From positions 62,001 through 126,000 of the forward strand of contig QLIY01000372.1 of NCBI GenBank assembly GCA_003260075.1: a stretch of DNA of 64,000 bases, read 5' to 3'. How positions within the stretch are numbered: the first letter of the stretch is position 1; every line of letters begins with the position of its first letter. This document shows, piece by piece, positions 45,631 to 63,443 of the stretch. The DNA is from Phallusia mammillata (lineage: Eukaryota; Chordata; Ascidiacea; Phlebobranchia; Ascidiidae). The position numbers were made by a program, and so were the translations under genes. A model generated the notes under the pieces. The model saw only the letters and a list, made by a program, of their open reading frames with translations, ran no database searches and was not told where the DNA came from.

Positions 45631-48600
45631 AACGATGTTGTTTATTTGCAGCTATACACGTCATCGCTCATGGGATCAACTTTTATTCAATTTCGACACA
45701 ATCAGCGAGCGACCTCTTGTGTTTGTTTAGCGACATCTGGTATCCGAGCAATTTCCTCCCATCCTTTGCATTTTGGTGTTTTCAGACCATCACCGGCATT
45801 ACTGGTGTCATACTGACGCTAATTGTCATTGTTATGTGAGTTTTGTCAATATTTCGTTTATACCACCACCAACAACAAAGTTTGTCAATATTTCGTTTGT
45901 CCAAACAAAAAGTTATGACTGGTCAATATTTGCTTATTCCAACAACAAAAAATATGATTTGTCACTGTTTCGTTTAATAGTTGCTTTTTTGTAAACATGC
46001 ACGTCTCTGTTTATATGTCTGAACATTTGACTAAGTTAATGAGAAAATACAAAAAACAATATGTTTGCATGTTGACGGGTAATTTCCGGTTTAAGGTGGC
46101 TTTACACAACATGTTTCCATTTGCAGAAACTGTTGTTTTTTAGGTACGATAAAACAGTGAAAGCAACGGACAATAAATTCGCTTGGTAAAACAGAATCAG
46201 TCTGTTCATATAAAGGATAGAATTCTATTTGAATAAGAAACTGATGGCGCCACTAAGGCGAAATATAAGTATAACTTATTTCTTTATATCAACCGACTGA
46301 TTCTGTTTTACCAACGAGTTTTTCGTTTATTCGTTTTACTGTTTTATAGTTAAAAAGGGCAAACATTGATCTTCAGTTTTCGCCCTGTTGTTGGTAGTTC
46401 TGATCTATTTCTAAAATTGTCGTTTGTTAGGTACGTGTTTGCGGCCAACTACTCTCGTCGACTGATCTTCAACTGGTTCCGATGGACGCACAAATTCGGC
46501 TATCTGTCTCTGTACTTCTTCTCTGTTCTACACGGAAGCGGAATGCTCATTTCGGTACGTGTTGTATATGCTGTCACAAAACAAGAAACTTTTTGCAAGA
46601 ATAATAGTGGGCGTACCTTATATTAGAAGTCGTACTGCAGCAGCCATAATACCGACTTCCAAACAACGACTCCTAATTTTTATAGAAAATATTCTACTGA
46701 TAAAATTCATGTTGTATGTTAGCAATCAATGTTATGCAAACAATGGTAAAAACTAGAATAGTCACAAGCATTGTCTTTCCATGATGTAAATATAGGCTTT
46801 GTTAGTTTCTTTTCTAGCAGTTTAAACTATAATAACAACAGGTTATTTTAAAAATGTGTTTTACAGCCTCCCAGATTCTACTTGTATTTTTTGTTCTTCG
46901 CCACCCTGTACACCCTCGACCGAATCTACAGCATTAGCCGGAAGAAAGCCGAAATTCCAGTGGTAAAAGCCGAACTTCTACCCTCCAATGTCACAAACCT
47001 GGTGTTTAAACGACCGAACAACTTTGACTATCAAGCTGGACAATGGGTAGGCATACTACACCTTCGGTTTTGCTATTATTTCGTCTATTCGGAATTTCAA
47101 CAGCCATTGTCACGTCTTGAGAGATTTTTAGTCATTCAAACAGGCGCGACGGGTTTAACTCTGCTCCAACTTTTTACTTTTAATTCTCCTTTACGCCATG
47201 TACATTAAACCTTATCCTAAATTCCTAACCAAAGTTAACGATGCTCTATTTGTTTAAATATCAACTTATAGACTAAATCAACCGCCGCTTTTTGCCTATG
47301 CCTTTAACTGAGAAAGTAACTTGTGCTTACTTGTACGAATAGTGTCAGGCGCTGAATTGTCCTCATACGAAAAACTGACCAGGATTTGTATTTGGTCCCG
47401 GTTTGAAAGACTACAGATTTGTTGCAAACTTCCAACATCACAGGCCTATTTACTTCCAACTAGCAGTCATGTTTTGATAATGGTTGCTTAATTTGCACAA
47501 GAATTGTACTGCAGCCTACAAGGCGATTGCAAAAAAACGGTGCATAACAATTCATACAGCTTGACTAGTATAGAAAACATGTATGTTTTGTTGGAGCAAC
47601 TATGTACCCTCACATACCCACATACGTATAACCTGGTAAAGTCAAAACAAAATAGTATATACGTCAAAAATATCTAAAAACATAAACGCAATGATGCAGG
47701 TGAGCATAGCATGTCTTGCCCAATCGTCGGGTGAATATCATCCCTTCACACTCTCATCCGCTCCACATGAAGAACATCTTTCTCTACACATCAGAGCAGT
47801 TGGACCATGGACCACTAACTTGCGAAGGATTTACGACCCGGAAACTCTACGAGACGCTCCTTACCCCAAGGTATATTTATACACGTTTTTGAACGCTGTA
47901 GCTTTTTTACGGATTTATTACTCAACTGTAGTCCTTTGTTGAACATGTAAATATGATTTTAACAGCAACACATGACAAAACACATTCCTAAATGTTATGT
48001 CCTAAACTAGCAGTATATCATCAAGTGTGATTTTTGTGTTACCAAATGTATTTACTTACATTAAATACAAAAACGATATTTTGCAAGAACCAAAATTCAA
48101 CTTGGTATCTTCTGCAGCTTTATCTGGACGGCCCATTCGGTGAAGGGCATCAGGACTGGTATCGTTACGATGTAGCAGTGTTGGTTGGAGGTGGAATTGG
48201 TGTTACCCCATTTGCTTCCATTCTTAAGGATCTCGTCGACAAAACAGAAAGTGGAGTCGGTGTTAAATGCAAAGCCGTAAGTATTTGTTCTGTGTATTAT
48301 AGACTACATCAGTGGTTCTCAAACTTTTTTTATACGAGGCCTTTGGAAAAATTGTTTGGACTCGGTCATAAAAACTATACGCGTCTGAACTAATAGCTGG
48401 AAAAAATGCTGATATTTCTCATAAAAAAACTCTCATAATGGGTATAGACCTTATGATCTAAGCCTAAGATAGGTCACATCTGACGCCATAATCAATTCCA
48501 ATTGCACATGCTAAAAGTCATGATATGTTTTTAAAAACAGTTGTTTAACAAAAAAATGTTTTAAAATTAGACCCTTTTTTAGCCTTGGTAACGAAATTGT

Positions 48601-49891
48601 TGTGTGACGCCCTTGGAAATTCAAACGAAACTTAATTGGAAAACAACGGGTGTTTCCGTTTCGAATATAAAGTACCAACAACTTTCGTAACCTAACAGGG
48701 TAACCATATAAAAAGTACTTTTTAAAATCAAATCCTGTCACGATTTAGCTCAAGATTTGCAGCAAAAAAACGACCGAGCAGCGGACCAATATTTGTTTTA
48801 AAAAGACAGCCTAGTTGTGCCATGCCAACAGAACCCTGCTAAAAGTTCGTTCTTTATCCGTTTTTTTTAAGTGCCAATAAGTAGAGTTTATGCAATTCTA
48901 CAGGTTTATTTCCTGTGGGTTACCCGCGACCAGAAGCAATATGAATGGTTGACTGACATTATCAGGGAAGCAGAGGAAAAAGACAAAAAGTTGATTCTGC
49001 ACACTCACATTTTTATCACTCAACTTCCACACAAGTTTGATCTTCGGACAACTATGTTGGTACGTTGATTCACGTTACGAAGAATGGTTCTTCTATTAAG
49101 TGCCCTTATAAGTTCTGTGTACTCGTTGCTTTTAGTACATCTGCGAGAAGCACTTCCAAAAAATAGCGGGAAAATCCCTCTTCACAGGACTTAGGGCAAT
49201 CACTCATTTCGGTCGACCCGATTTCGTGCCTTTCTTCAGTTCGCTTGCAGATCAATGGAACGACGTAAGTAACACATGCTAAACATTTACGGTTGTTTAG
49301 AAGAAGGTCAGAATTCAAGTTAAAACTTTAACGGTAAAAATGTTTAACTAGTCCCCAAATAAATTACAGTTCAATTTGCAAGCTTGTCGTTATCAATCTC
49401 TCGAAATTTGACTCGTTTTGTGTTGACTTGAGTAAAACTGTATGCAATATTGCTCACCATATAGTTTCAATCTTGTCTCGGCCACTTGTGTTTCTCTGAG
49501 CAAGAAATCTAGGCAAAATTGACTCAATAAAACCCTATGAACTAAATTGAAGTCAACAACGCCCTCAGCCACAAGGGGTCAATAAAAAATGGTTCAACGC
49601 ATCTACAATAAAAACAGACAGCTTGACGCCCAACTCACTGTGAGCATAACGCATTCAGCCCACCGACGATATAAATCCAACAAAGCTATGTAAAATGGCT
49701 TTGTGTTATAACCCAAGAACCAAAAAATTCGAATTTTTTTGGCAAACACTTTTACGTTTCCGGCACAGGTATCCAACTTTGGCGTATTCAGTTGCGGACC
49801 ACCACCGATGACCAGAGGAGTGGACAAGGCATGCGGAAAACTAAATAAGTTCGAAGGGGCCACATTTGCACATCATTTTGAAAACTTTTAA
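32453..49891 (+). CDS. DUOX: Dual oxidase (DUOX), H2O2-generating NADPH oxidase, 1541 aa
   Basis: Thirty-one exons join in frame: 32453-32513, 33555-33629, 34441-34602, 34990-35300, 35479-35620, 35824-35990, 36115-36205, 37273-37384, 37567-37654, 38036-38191, 38410-38511, 38929-39098, 39427-39548, 39819-39965, 40369-40532, 40904-41062, 41608-41793, 42100-42316, 42829-42922, 42994-43163, 43311-43398, 44081-44265, 44811-45041, 45652-45835, 46431-46554, 46867-47046, 47700-47870, 48118-48276, 48904-49059, 49136-49264, 49769-49891. Length is close to human DUOX1/2 (~1550). Order: signal peptide (1-21), peroxidase-like domain, first membrane segment (~617-637), EF-hands [13 protein letters not shown] (~856) and [13 protein letters not shown] (~892), six-helix oxidase core with haem His pairs 1122/1136 and 1215/1229, FAD motif HPFT (1310), NADPH motif GGGIGVTPF (1377), CGPPPMT (1510) and terminal FENF. 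Calcium-activated; makes extracellular H2O2. No DUOXA maturation factor is visible nearby. A second in-frame ATG at 32468 could be the start. Confidence 0.97.
37128..37244. mobile_element. 117-bp foldback element just before DUOX exon 8
   Basis: The left arm starting TTACTGTTGGACAAAATA and the right arm ending TTTTGTCCAACAGTAA are inverted copies about 50 bases long with few mismatches (for example GCGCCACATTGCGGTAAAAT against its complement). The ends are bordered by TA on both sides, as for Tc1/mariner-type MITEs. It sits in intron 7, ending 28 bases before the exon 8 boundary. Confidence 0.75.
45516..45629. other. (ATTT)n tract followed by a 91-base G run (gap placeholder)
   Basis: Several ATTT units run into 91 uninterrupted G (45539-45629), which end 22 bases before DUOX exon 24. 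Given the other G runs, this is probably a gap placed after a low-complexity repeat. The poly-Gly ORFs across it are artefacts. Confidence 0.75.
46149..46347. repeat. ~200-bp inverted-repeat element in DUOX intron 24
   Basis: The left arm (from ATAAAACAGT, including TTGGTAAAACAGAATCAGT) is the imperfect inverse of the right arm (ACTGATTCTGTTTTACCAA to ACTGTTTTAT). Arms are roughly 65 bases. The loop holds no ORF. It resembles a foldback MITE; a target duplication was not clear. Confidence 0.6.
47047..47699. other. DUOX intron 26: no feature seen
   Basis: AT-rich intron sequence. No repeat pair or conserved segment was noticed. Confidence 0.5.
48310..48345 (+). mobile_element. hAT-like left terminus, possibly truncated, in DUOX intron 28
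   Basis: CAGTGGTTCTCAAACTTTTT, a standard hAT terminal sequence, begins 33 bases after the exon 28 donor. The matching right end was not found before exon 29, so this is probably a decayed or truncated copy. Confidence 0.4.
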
Positions 49892-50273
49892 CTCGTATAT
49901 GTCATAGAGTAGTATTTACCTTTAAAAAAAAACAATTTGTTAACACCTACATTAATTTTAGAACTTGATACATTCACGCATACTTGAATTGAACATATCA
50001 CTTGTCTTATGTTATGAAATTGAGTTTTTGCATCAGTTTGAATGTTACTGCTTGTGTCTTAGACTATGAATGTAGAATGCACACACATACATTTTGCACT
50101 TCGCGTTGCCTTGTGACCTGTGGTTATTACATAAATTGTTTAGGGAGCGCTACTGTTATACGTATAGTTTACTATAAGTGGTATATATGTATATAATCTT
50201 GCATTTAGTGGTATGTAAAATTGCGTGCTTGTCTATACTATGCAGAATAATTCGTGCTATAATTCCTAGTTGA

Positions 50274-50279
50274 AATAAA
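50274..50279 (+). terminator. Poly(A) signal, DUOX
   Basis: AATAAA lies about 380 bases after the DUOX stop and just upstream of a MITE insertion. Confidence 0.5.
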
Positions 50280-50311
50280 TCACATATGATATTGTGCGTA
50301 AGTGTTTAACG

Positions 50312-50568
50312 CAGTGATTGTCAAACTGTGTTCCCCGGCACATTCGTGCGCTGAATGGTTTCTGGGCGTGCCGCGAAATATTTGCCATATTTCAAAGTGC
50401 AAATATTTTCTGGTATTTTGGCATTTATGACAATGTTTAAAAGGCATTTTTCATTTTAGGTCATAAAAAGCAATCTTATCCACCACATTAAAGTTGCAAA
50501 CTAACTTTCTTTAAACAACTTTTGAGTTTGTTAATGTGCAGCATGTCTGAAAAGTTTGAGAACGACGA
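50312..50568 (+). mobile_element. 257-bp hAT-type MITE downstream of DUOX
   Basis: The left end CAGTGATTGTCAAACTGTG and right end GAAAAGTTTGAGAACGACGA are imperfect inverted repeats (11 of 16 terminal positions). Flanking 8-mers GTTTAACG and ACTTAACG match at 6 of 8, consistent with a decayed hAT duplication. No ORF inside. Confidence 0.65.
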
Positions 50569-51114
50569 ACTTAACGTCACTGTAAAGCGTGAAAGACTCA
50601 ACTGCATTCGGTGCCAAATTCGGTTTTAATAATATTTAAGATTCGTTCATTGTGAAACAAAAAAATATTAAGAAACGGTTGCCTAGATAGGAGAATTTGA
50701 CACAAACTTTTACTTTAAATTTAAGCGGAATTTACGCACAAACACAGAACACAAAAACGCACGTAAATTTGTGTGACACAGTGATTTGCAACAAGCACAT
50801 GTTATGCAAATACGCAACTACATTGAACAAAATACACTACAAGAAATAAATATCTGATAGATAGTGCCGTAATGTTTACCCTGTAATGACAAGATGCATT
50901 ACTTTTGGCTATCACCGCACTTTTCATGGGAGTTTTACCCTGTTACAAATATTTCAAACATTAGTTTGGGCTGCATTAAGTTCTAGCACCGTTACATTTT
51001 AATACTGTTGACTTTATGGAAAATATTCGCAATATGAACATACAAAAACGTTGAGAGCAAAACATATTCATCACATGCAAATAGAACTTGTCAGCACCAT
51101 AACAAACACATTGA

Positions 51115-51208
51115 GTTATAGACATAACAGATGACTCAGCAATTGTCAAAAGGATGAGCGGTACAGTTATAGACATAACAGATGACTCAGCAATTGTCAA
51201 AAGGATGA
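51115..51208. repeat. Two-copy tandem repeat, 51-bp period, each with an AP-1 word
   Basis: A 43-base unit at 51115-51157 is repeated exactly at 51166-51208. Each unit contains TGACTCA (51132-51138, 51183-51189), the consensus AP-1 binding word. It lies between the convergent 3' ends of DUOX and KIF3A; whether it is regulatory is unknown. Confidence 0.7.
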
Positions 51209-51902
51209 TCCTTAAAACTTTGACGAATGCCCTCAAACTCACAGCTAAAAAGAACTTTGTCACATAAATTTCACAAGCGAGAATAAATATGTGAAAGTCA
51301 AATGCATGCGCCACAGTTATATAAAAAATACATGTTGACTAAGGGTTGGGAAACAAATAAGTGAAAGTTGTGGCTTCGTCGCCGTATAAAACCAACGTAG
51401 TCACGTGATTAGGATAGAAGAACCGCGTCTATCTGATCTTGAGCGCTCATTGGTTTCTTCCTAAACACACACAAACAGAGATTTACACAATGGTTTGTGA
51501 GGAAAAATGACATGAAACTTGAATTGCGCATCATTTTTTTTGCTTAAGAAAGGGCTGTTTGGAACAAACCCATTTGAAGGTGAGTTTTCATTGAACACGA
51601 TTTCATTTGGTCCTATGTTTGCCAAAACTTATAATCCAAACACTTTTACAAGGAATTTACTCGTTTTACGGGTCTAGAGTCACCAAGATAAAACAAGGTG
51701 GCTTAAGCTTCATGACTTATCCGCAAGCTCCGAAAGTTTTATCTCAATCCATTAAATGCTTCATGACAAAATGTCAGACAAACTTCAAAAAAATATCTAT
51801 GTTAAGTGCAATTGTGTTGCTGTTTTTTTTTTCACCAATAGAAATAAACTCATATCAAATAAAAAAAATAGAAATCTTATTGCTTAGTAAGGGCATTCAT
51901 AT

Positions 51903-58723
<6,821 letters not shown>

Positions 58724-59876
58724 TTTGTTGTTTTTCTTCCAAATAAAGAGTTGTGTTACGATAACACCACCGTGAATCAACGGCAAATCTCACACGAATT
58801 GTAAAAGTAAAATCTGAATTAAAATTTTCCTCCTGGGAATTTTTGTTGTTAAATTATCCTTAGCGGCAGAGCTTATATTTTTTGCGTTTTAATTTGGACA
58901 CCTTTGCATTTTTGATTCAAGTAAGTTTTTGTATCCATGAAGCTAAATATTAGTTATTTATTTGAACAAAACAAACGTCATCAAGTTTGTTGATAAATCG
59001 TTGATCTGAATAAAACAGCCCAAATAAATGACAAAGATTTCAACAATGAGTCAGAAAGTTGTACGTTTTTTTGTCAGCTGAGCTCGGCGTATCTCCCGCC
59101 AACAGCGAACGAGGCCGTGTTTGTGTGAGTACTGTGAGAGTTGCCATCCAACTTGTCATAACTCATAATGCAAACTGTTTGATCTAATTTTACAACAAAA
59201 ATGTGGAGTGTCGACAATAAACAAAACGTTTTGTGGTAGTTTTTCCCTCAAACCAAGTTTTTTTTTCAAAGTGGCGATGGAAAAGAATAANAACGAGGCC
59301 GTGTTTGTGTGAGTACTGTGAGAGTTGCCATCCAACTTGTCATAACTCATAATGCAAACTGTTTGATCTAATTTTACAACAAAAATGTGGAGTGTCGACA
59401 ATAAACAAAACGTTTTGTGGTAGTTTTTCCCTCAAACCAAGTTTTTTTTTCAAAGTGGCGATGGAAAAGAATAAAAGTGTTAGACTGTCTCGTTTATTAT
59501 TGCTCAGACCGATTTCGATAAACCTCAATTTTGGAGAAATAGGCGTGACATGCTTTTTGTTGCAATTTCATCGGGCATCTTCTGGGCCAAAAACATAGTT
59601 TATGGCGTCATATGTGACGAGAAATTTTGCGTGACGTCATCACATGAGCCTATAATGTACGGACGATTGGAAATGAAAGTGAAACCCTTTTTTATTGTAA
59701 ACATTGCTGTTGTTGTGTGCAGTTTGTTTAATTCCAAAACCATTACAAGGCTATCTTTAAATATCAATTAAGAAAATCGTAAGATTTGTTGCAAGTTGCA
59801 TAATGCATATCCTTGTTATTTGCAAGAAAAAGCTCTGCTATTTAAAACTTTGACATCTCTTTTACACATTATTTAG
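58724..59876. promoter_or_regulatory. Shared upstream region between divergent KIF3A and ATRX-type genes
   Basis: The KIF3A start codon (58723, minus) and the first candidate exon of the ATRX-type gene (59877, plus) are about 1.15 kb apart head-to-head. The apparent length is inflated by a 183-bp exact duplication. CpG-bearing sequence (59085-59115) and TGACGTCA-like words (59633-59640) are present. A bidirectional promoter is likely but no start sites are visible. Confidence 0.45.
59108..59474. repeat. 183-bp exact duplication around a single N
   Basis: Bases 59108-59290 are repeated at 59292-59474 without a difference that I can see, separated by one N at 59291. This is almost certainly two overlapping contig ends laid end to end. 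Confidence 0.9.
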
Positions 59877-59912
59877 TGGGCATGACTGTGGATCAGGGGC
59901 CACCAATCTTTG
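59877..59912 (+). other. Candidate 5' exon of the ATRX-type gene
   Basis: TTTAG|TGGGC acceptor and TTTG|GTAAGC donor bound a 36-base segment with an ATG at 59882 (MTVDQGPPIF). Joined to the next exon at 60338 this frame meets TAA after eight codons, so it is more likely 5' UTR with a short upstream ORF, or it splices to another acceptor. Confidence 0.35.
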
Positions 59913-60371
59913 GTAAGCTGTTTTTTTTTCAATTTAAATTTCATTTCCTTTACTGTTTAGTGTTTACCAGTTGGGCAAAACTGTCAAATTTTAGTGTAAG
60001 ACTGTCTTATTGTTTTACTCATTTTGTCAACAAATAATTGGACAAAAATTCAGGAAATCTGCATTTGCACCTAATACTAAAACCAGACTGTACATGGTGA
60101 AATACGTATTAAGTTAAATCTCCTATAACAGTTTAAGTGCTTGTGCAGAACTTAAGAGGGCAATAGGGCATGAAGTTCAGGATTAATGGGAAAAGGGTGG
60201 CATAGAGGAATAAAGTTAAAAAAAACACTGCTTAATACTCGAGTTTTTTTTTTTGCAGATTAAATCCAACTAGTACAATTTTTAAAATTAAAAACAGCTA
60301 TATCCACTATAAAAATAAAACATTTAAAAAAAAATAGGATGTCTCATCTTATATGATATGTAAAGTTTGTC

Positions 60372-62211
60372 ATGTCAAAAAACGGAGTGGTTACCATTCA
60401 TCCAGTAGGTTTGCCAGAAGATGACTTTGTTGGTCCCGAGTTTGGCTGTCTTGGTACAAAGTCTCAGAACACATCAAGGTATGGAAACCAGTTCAAGACA
60501 TCATACAGTGTATGTATGAAACATGTGCATGATTATTGTTTTTCAGCTTATCTGGTCGGTATCCTCTGAGGCAAAACGTAAGAAAAGTTGCATGTACAGT
60601 TTGCATGAGAAAGAGTTATCCCAACTTAACAAACCACAGAAAGCATCCCATACTAAAGGTTTTGACTTGTAAGGTGAGATTGTCAAACTTACTTGTTTGG
60701 AATTTAGAAGGTTTTTGCTGTGTGCTTCACACATGATTAGTGCTCATTATCTGGTTGTACTGAGGGCTTAATACAAAACTGTAGAGAAATTTAATAGGTT
60801 CCCCAATGGACAAGATTTTAAAACTTAGTGGAAGGACTTAAATTTGTACATGTTGTTTATAAGTAGACACTTTAGGTCTGGGAGTATAAACTGGGATGGA
60901 AAAACCTATTAAAATGGTCTTTGTAAAGTTTGACTAATAAGGCTATTGGGGAGGAATGAAATGTTTTGAATTGATAAGTGAGGAGTTCGTTGATAAAGGT
61001 TGGAAAGCGGCTGGCTAATAAGTGCAAAACCAAGCATTGATCCTGGTGTATAGATTGTTGCTTTTAAAAGATTGGTTGAGTTATCACCAATTTCTGAATT
61101 TCGTAATTTATATAATTTCATAAAACTGTTATTGCAAAACGCCATTGTAAAATGGTAATTGTAGACTTATATATATACTGCAGAGGCTCACATGGTTTAC
61201 ATTGTAAATTAAGTTTGTAAATTGTTACCCGTTAAAAACAATAAGACATGAAAGGTGAAATCTATCCTTTGGGTTCCTATGATAAAATATGTACTGATCT
61301 GGTAAAGAGTTATAAAAATAATTGTACGTCGGCATTTAACACATAAACAAACTATTTATTACAGAAGTATGGCATATACAATGCATTTATCTCTAACAAC
61401 TATTCGGATTTTACCAAACTATATAAACACAAGTTTTAATAGAGTTTTCTTGTTTAGGAATGTTTTGCATTTTATGAGTCTGGTGAGTTTGCAAAAGATG
61501 AGAATGGTATTGATGAGCATTGCAGATGGTGTGCTGATGGTGGTGATGTCCTACTTATCTGTGACAACTGCACTAATGTTTTCTGCAAGTAGGTAGTATA
61601 TCATAAGAAGGTTGGCAGCAAACTTTTATTTTGGCCCAAATTTTTGCAAAATTGATTGCTAAAGATTGTTCCTTGATTGACGCACACCACATAAACCTAT
61701 AAAGCTCTATTTGTGCATAATATATGTTGCTATTTGTGGGTGCAATATTTCAACAAAATACACCGAGTGAAACATGTAGTCAAAGGAGTACCATATTATA
61801 TGCAACATGTTGTTATGATAAGAAATTGATATAAGTAAAGTCTACAATCATATGCCAACCAAACTGATATGACACATACTTACTGCCCAATGATTCATAT
61901 GTTTCCCATAGTTTGATAATATTGTCACATTAATTGTTTTTACTGCTTTTGTGTCCACACTTTAACCCCTAAAATAAAATTAACTCAAACATGTGCGATC
62001 CAAGTACTTTTTTATATAACACGCCATATTGTTTGTTACTTTTAGGCAATGTATTGAACAAAACTGCACTTCCGAAACGGCTCATCGTCTTTTAATTTCT
62101 ACAAGCTTTGTGTGTTTTGTATGTGATCCAACACCAATTGCTGCAAAGCAGCTAGAATGCAAAAAAGTTTTCCAAGAACTGTTTAAAAAAAGCAGACTTC
62201 AGGAACCTGAG
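60372..62211 (+). CDS. ATRX: ATRX-type ADD domain (histone H3 reader), N-terminal exons, partial
   Basis: Four exons join in frame: 60372-60478, 60547-60673, 61458-61588, 62046-62211; the last ends at a GTGTGT donor, so the gene continues. An in-frame TGA lies 18 bases before the ATG at 60372. The product to this point is 177 residues. It has a GATA-like zinc finger (CTVC...HPILKVLTCKECFAFYESGE), then the diagnostic block GIDEHCRWCADGGDVLLICDNC and a PHD finger (NVFCKQCIEQN...FVCFVCDP). The DE(Q/H)CRWCA(E/D)GG wording is that of ATRX and not DNMT3. The ADD domain binds H3 tails with K9 methylated and K4 unmodified. No helicase exon is seen before the window ends. In flies the ADD and helicase parts are separate genes, so a stand-alone ADD protein is possible. 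Confidence 0.85.
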
Positions 62212-62899
62212 GTGTGTCTTTGCATAAATTGTTTATTGACCATTCTTTTTATAGTGGATATAGTGCATTTGCACAAAAAAAGTTTATCATTTTTGGCCAA
62301 CTGCAAAATATGCTACTTCAAAAATTGCCCAATACAGAGGTTTTCTGACTTTTTTTCTTGTTTAACACTTTCCAAGATAAAATTTACCATTAGGTTTATT
62401 AAACACTTAAATTCACTAAAGTAAACATTTTTACTTACTTATGTCTACTTCACAAAGTATATCAAATATACCCTTGTGTGTAAACCTCTTGCTTAATAGA
62501 TGTATTATGGGTCTCCTTCCCTGAAGGGGATACATTATGTTTTTGTGCATATTTTTTTTTTGTCTAATGCTGGTTTGTTTTCACCTTTCAAAGTTTAAAA
62601 CTTAAGTACATGATCCATAAGTCTCATACTTTGTTGCTCAGTGCACAGTTATTTGTTTCAAATGATTTTGTCGCTTTGAGTTAGATTCACTCATTTTTTA
62701 CTTCATTACTCCTAATTATTAATTCGGGAAGGGGACTCATATTGTTTTTGTCCGTATTTTTCTTTTCTTTTTTTCTTTTTTCTGTCTAACGCTGGTTTGT
62801 TATACGCATTTGGTCAAGAAAGAGTGCTTCAAATTTATTCAAATTTGGACAGATCTTAGATATTAATCCAAACTTGATCCTCCAGAAGTTTGACCCTAT

Positions 62900-63070
62900 T
62901 GACCCAGCGGTGCACCCACAGGCCCCCAAAACGTAATTTTTTTAAACCCAGCGGTTCACCCACAGGCCCCCAAAACGTATTTCTTTATAAACGGCTTCAC
63001 CCACAGGCCCCCCAAATGCAACATTTTTAAAACATGGTTTGTTATATGCGTTTGGTCAAGAAAGAGTGCT

Positions 63071-63159
<89 letters not shown>

Positions 63160-63330
63160 GTAACATTTTTAACGTTGGTTCGTAACGCTCGTTTGGTGAA
63201 GAAGGAGTGCTTTAAATTTATTCAAATTTGGACACATGTTAGTTATTAATCCAAAGTTGATCCTCCAGAAGTTTGACCCCGAATTACCCAGCGGTTCACC
63301 CACAGGCCCCCGAAACGTAAATGTGTCTAA
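62900..63330 (+). repeat. Tandem and dispersed units with CACCCACAGGCCCCC core
   Basis: The core (with CCCAGCGGT(T/G) before and AAACGTA after) occurs at about 62906, 62949 and 62996, with a period of ~44 bases, and again at 63289. Between them the GTCAAGAAAGAGTGCT unit recurs. The pattern suggests a locally amplified repeat that also broke the assembly. Confidence 0.65.
63071..63158. other. 88-base G run, probable gap placeholder
   Basis: It starts right after a copy of GGTCAAGAAAGAGTGCT and is followed by sequence that again contains GGTGAAGAAGGAGTGCT. It lies inside a repeat, like the other gaps. The poly-Gly ORF across it is not real. Confidence 0.8.
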
Positions 63331-63443
63331 CGCTCGTTTGGTCAAGAAAGACACTGTAGGCAGAAGTCCCAAGAGAGTAACTCACTGGTTTACGATAGCA
63401 GGAGGGCTCAGCTTGACGTCGGACAGACGTTTTACGAGACGTC

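Larger units (their letters stand above)
49892..51902. other. Tail-to-tail spacer between DUOX and KIF3A
   Basis: It holds the DUOX 3' UTR, a hAT-type MITE (50312-50568) and a two-copy tandem repeat (51115-51208). No coding sequence was recognised. Confidence 0.5.

Noticed and set aside
45423-45839. Poly-glycine ORFs overlapping DUOX exon 24
   Set aside because: They read through a 91-G placeholder. The real exon begins at 45652 in a DUOX frame with a proper acceptor.
59882-59912. MTVDQGPPIF as the ATRX-type N-terminus
   Set aside because: Splicing to the 60338 acceptor gives a stop after eight codons, so it was kept only as a possible 5' UTR exon.
63034-63249. Poly-glycine ORF
   Set aside because: Artefact of the 88-G run inside a repeat.
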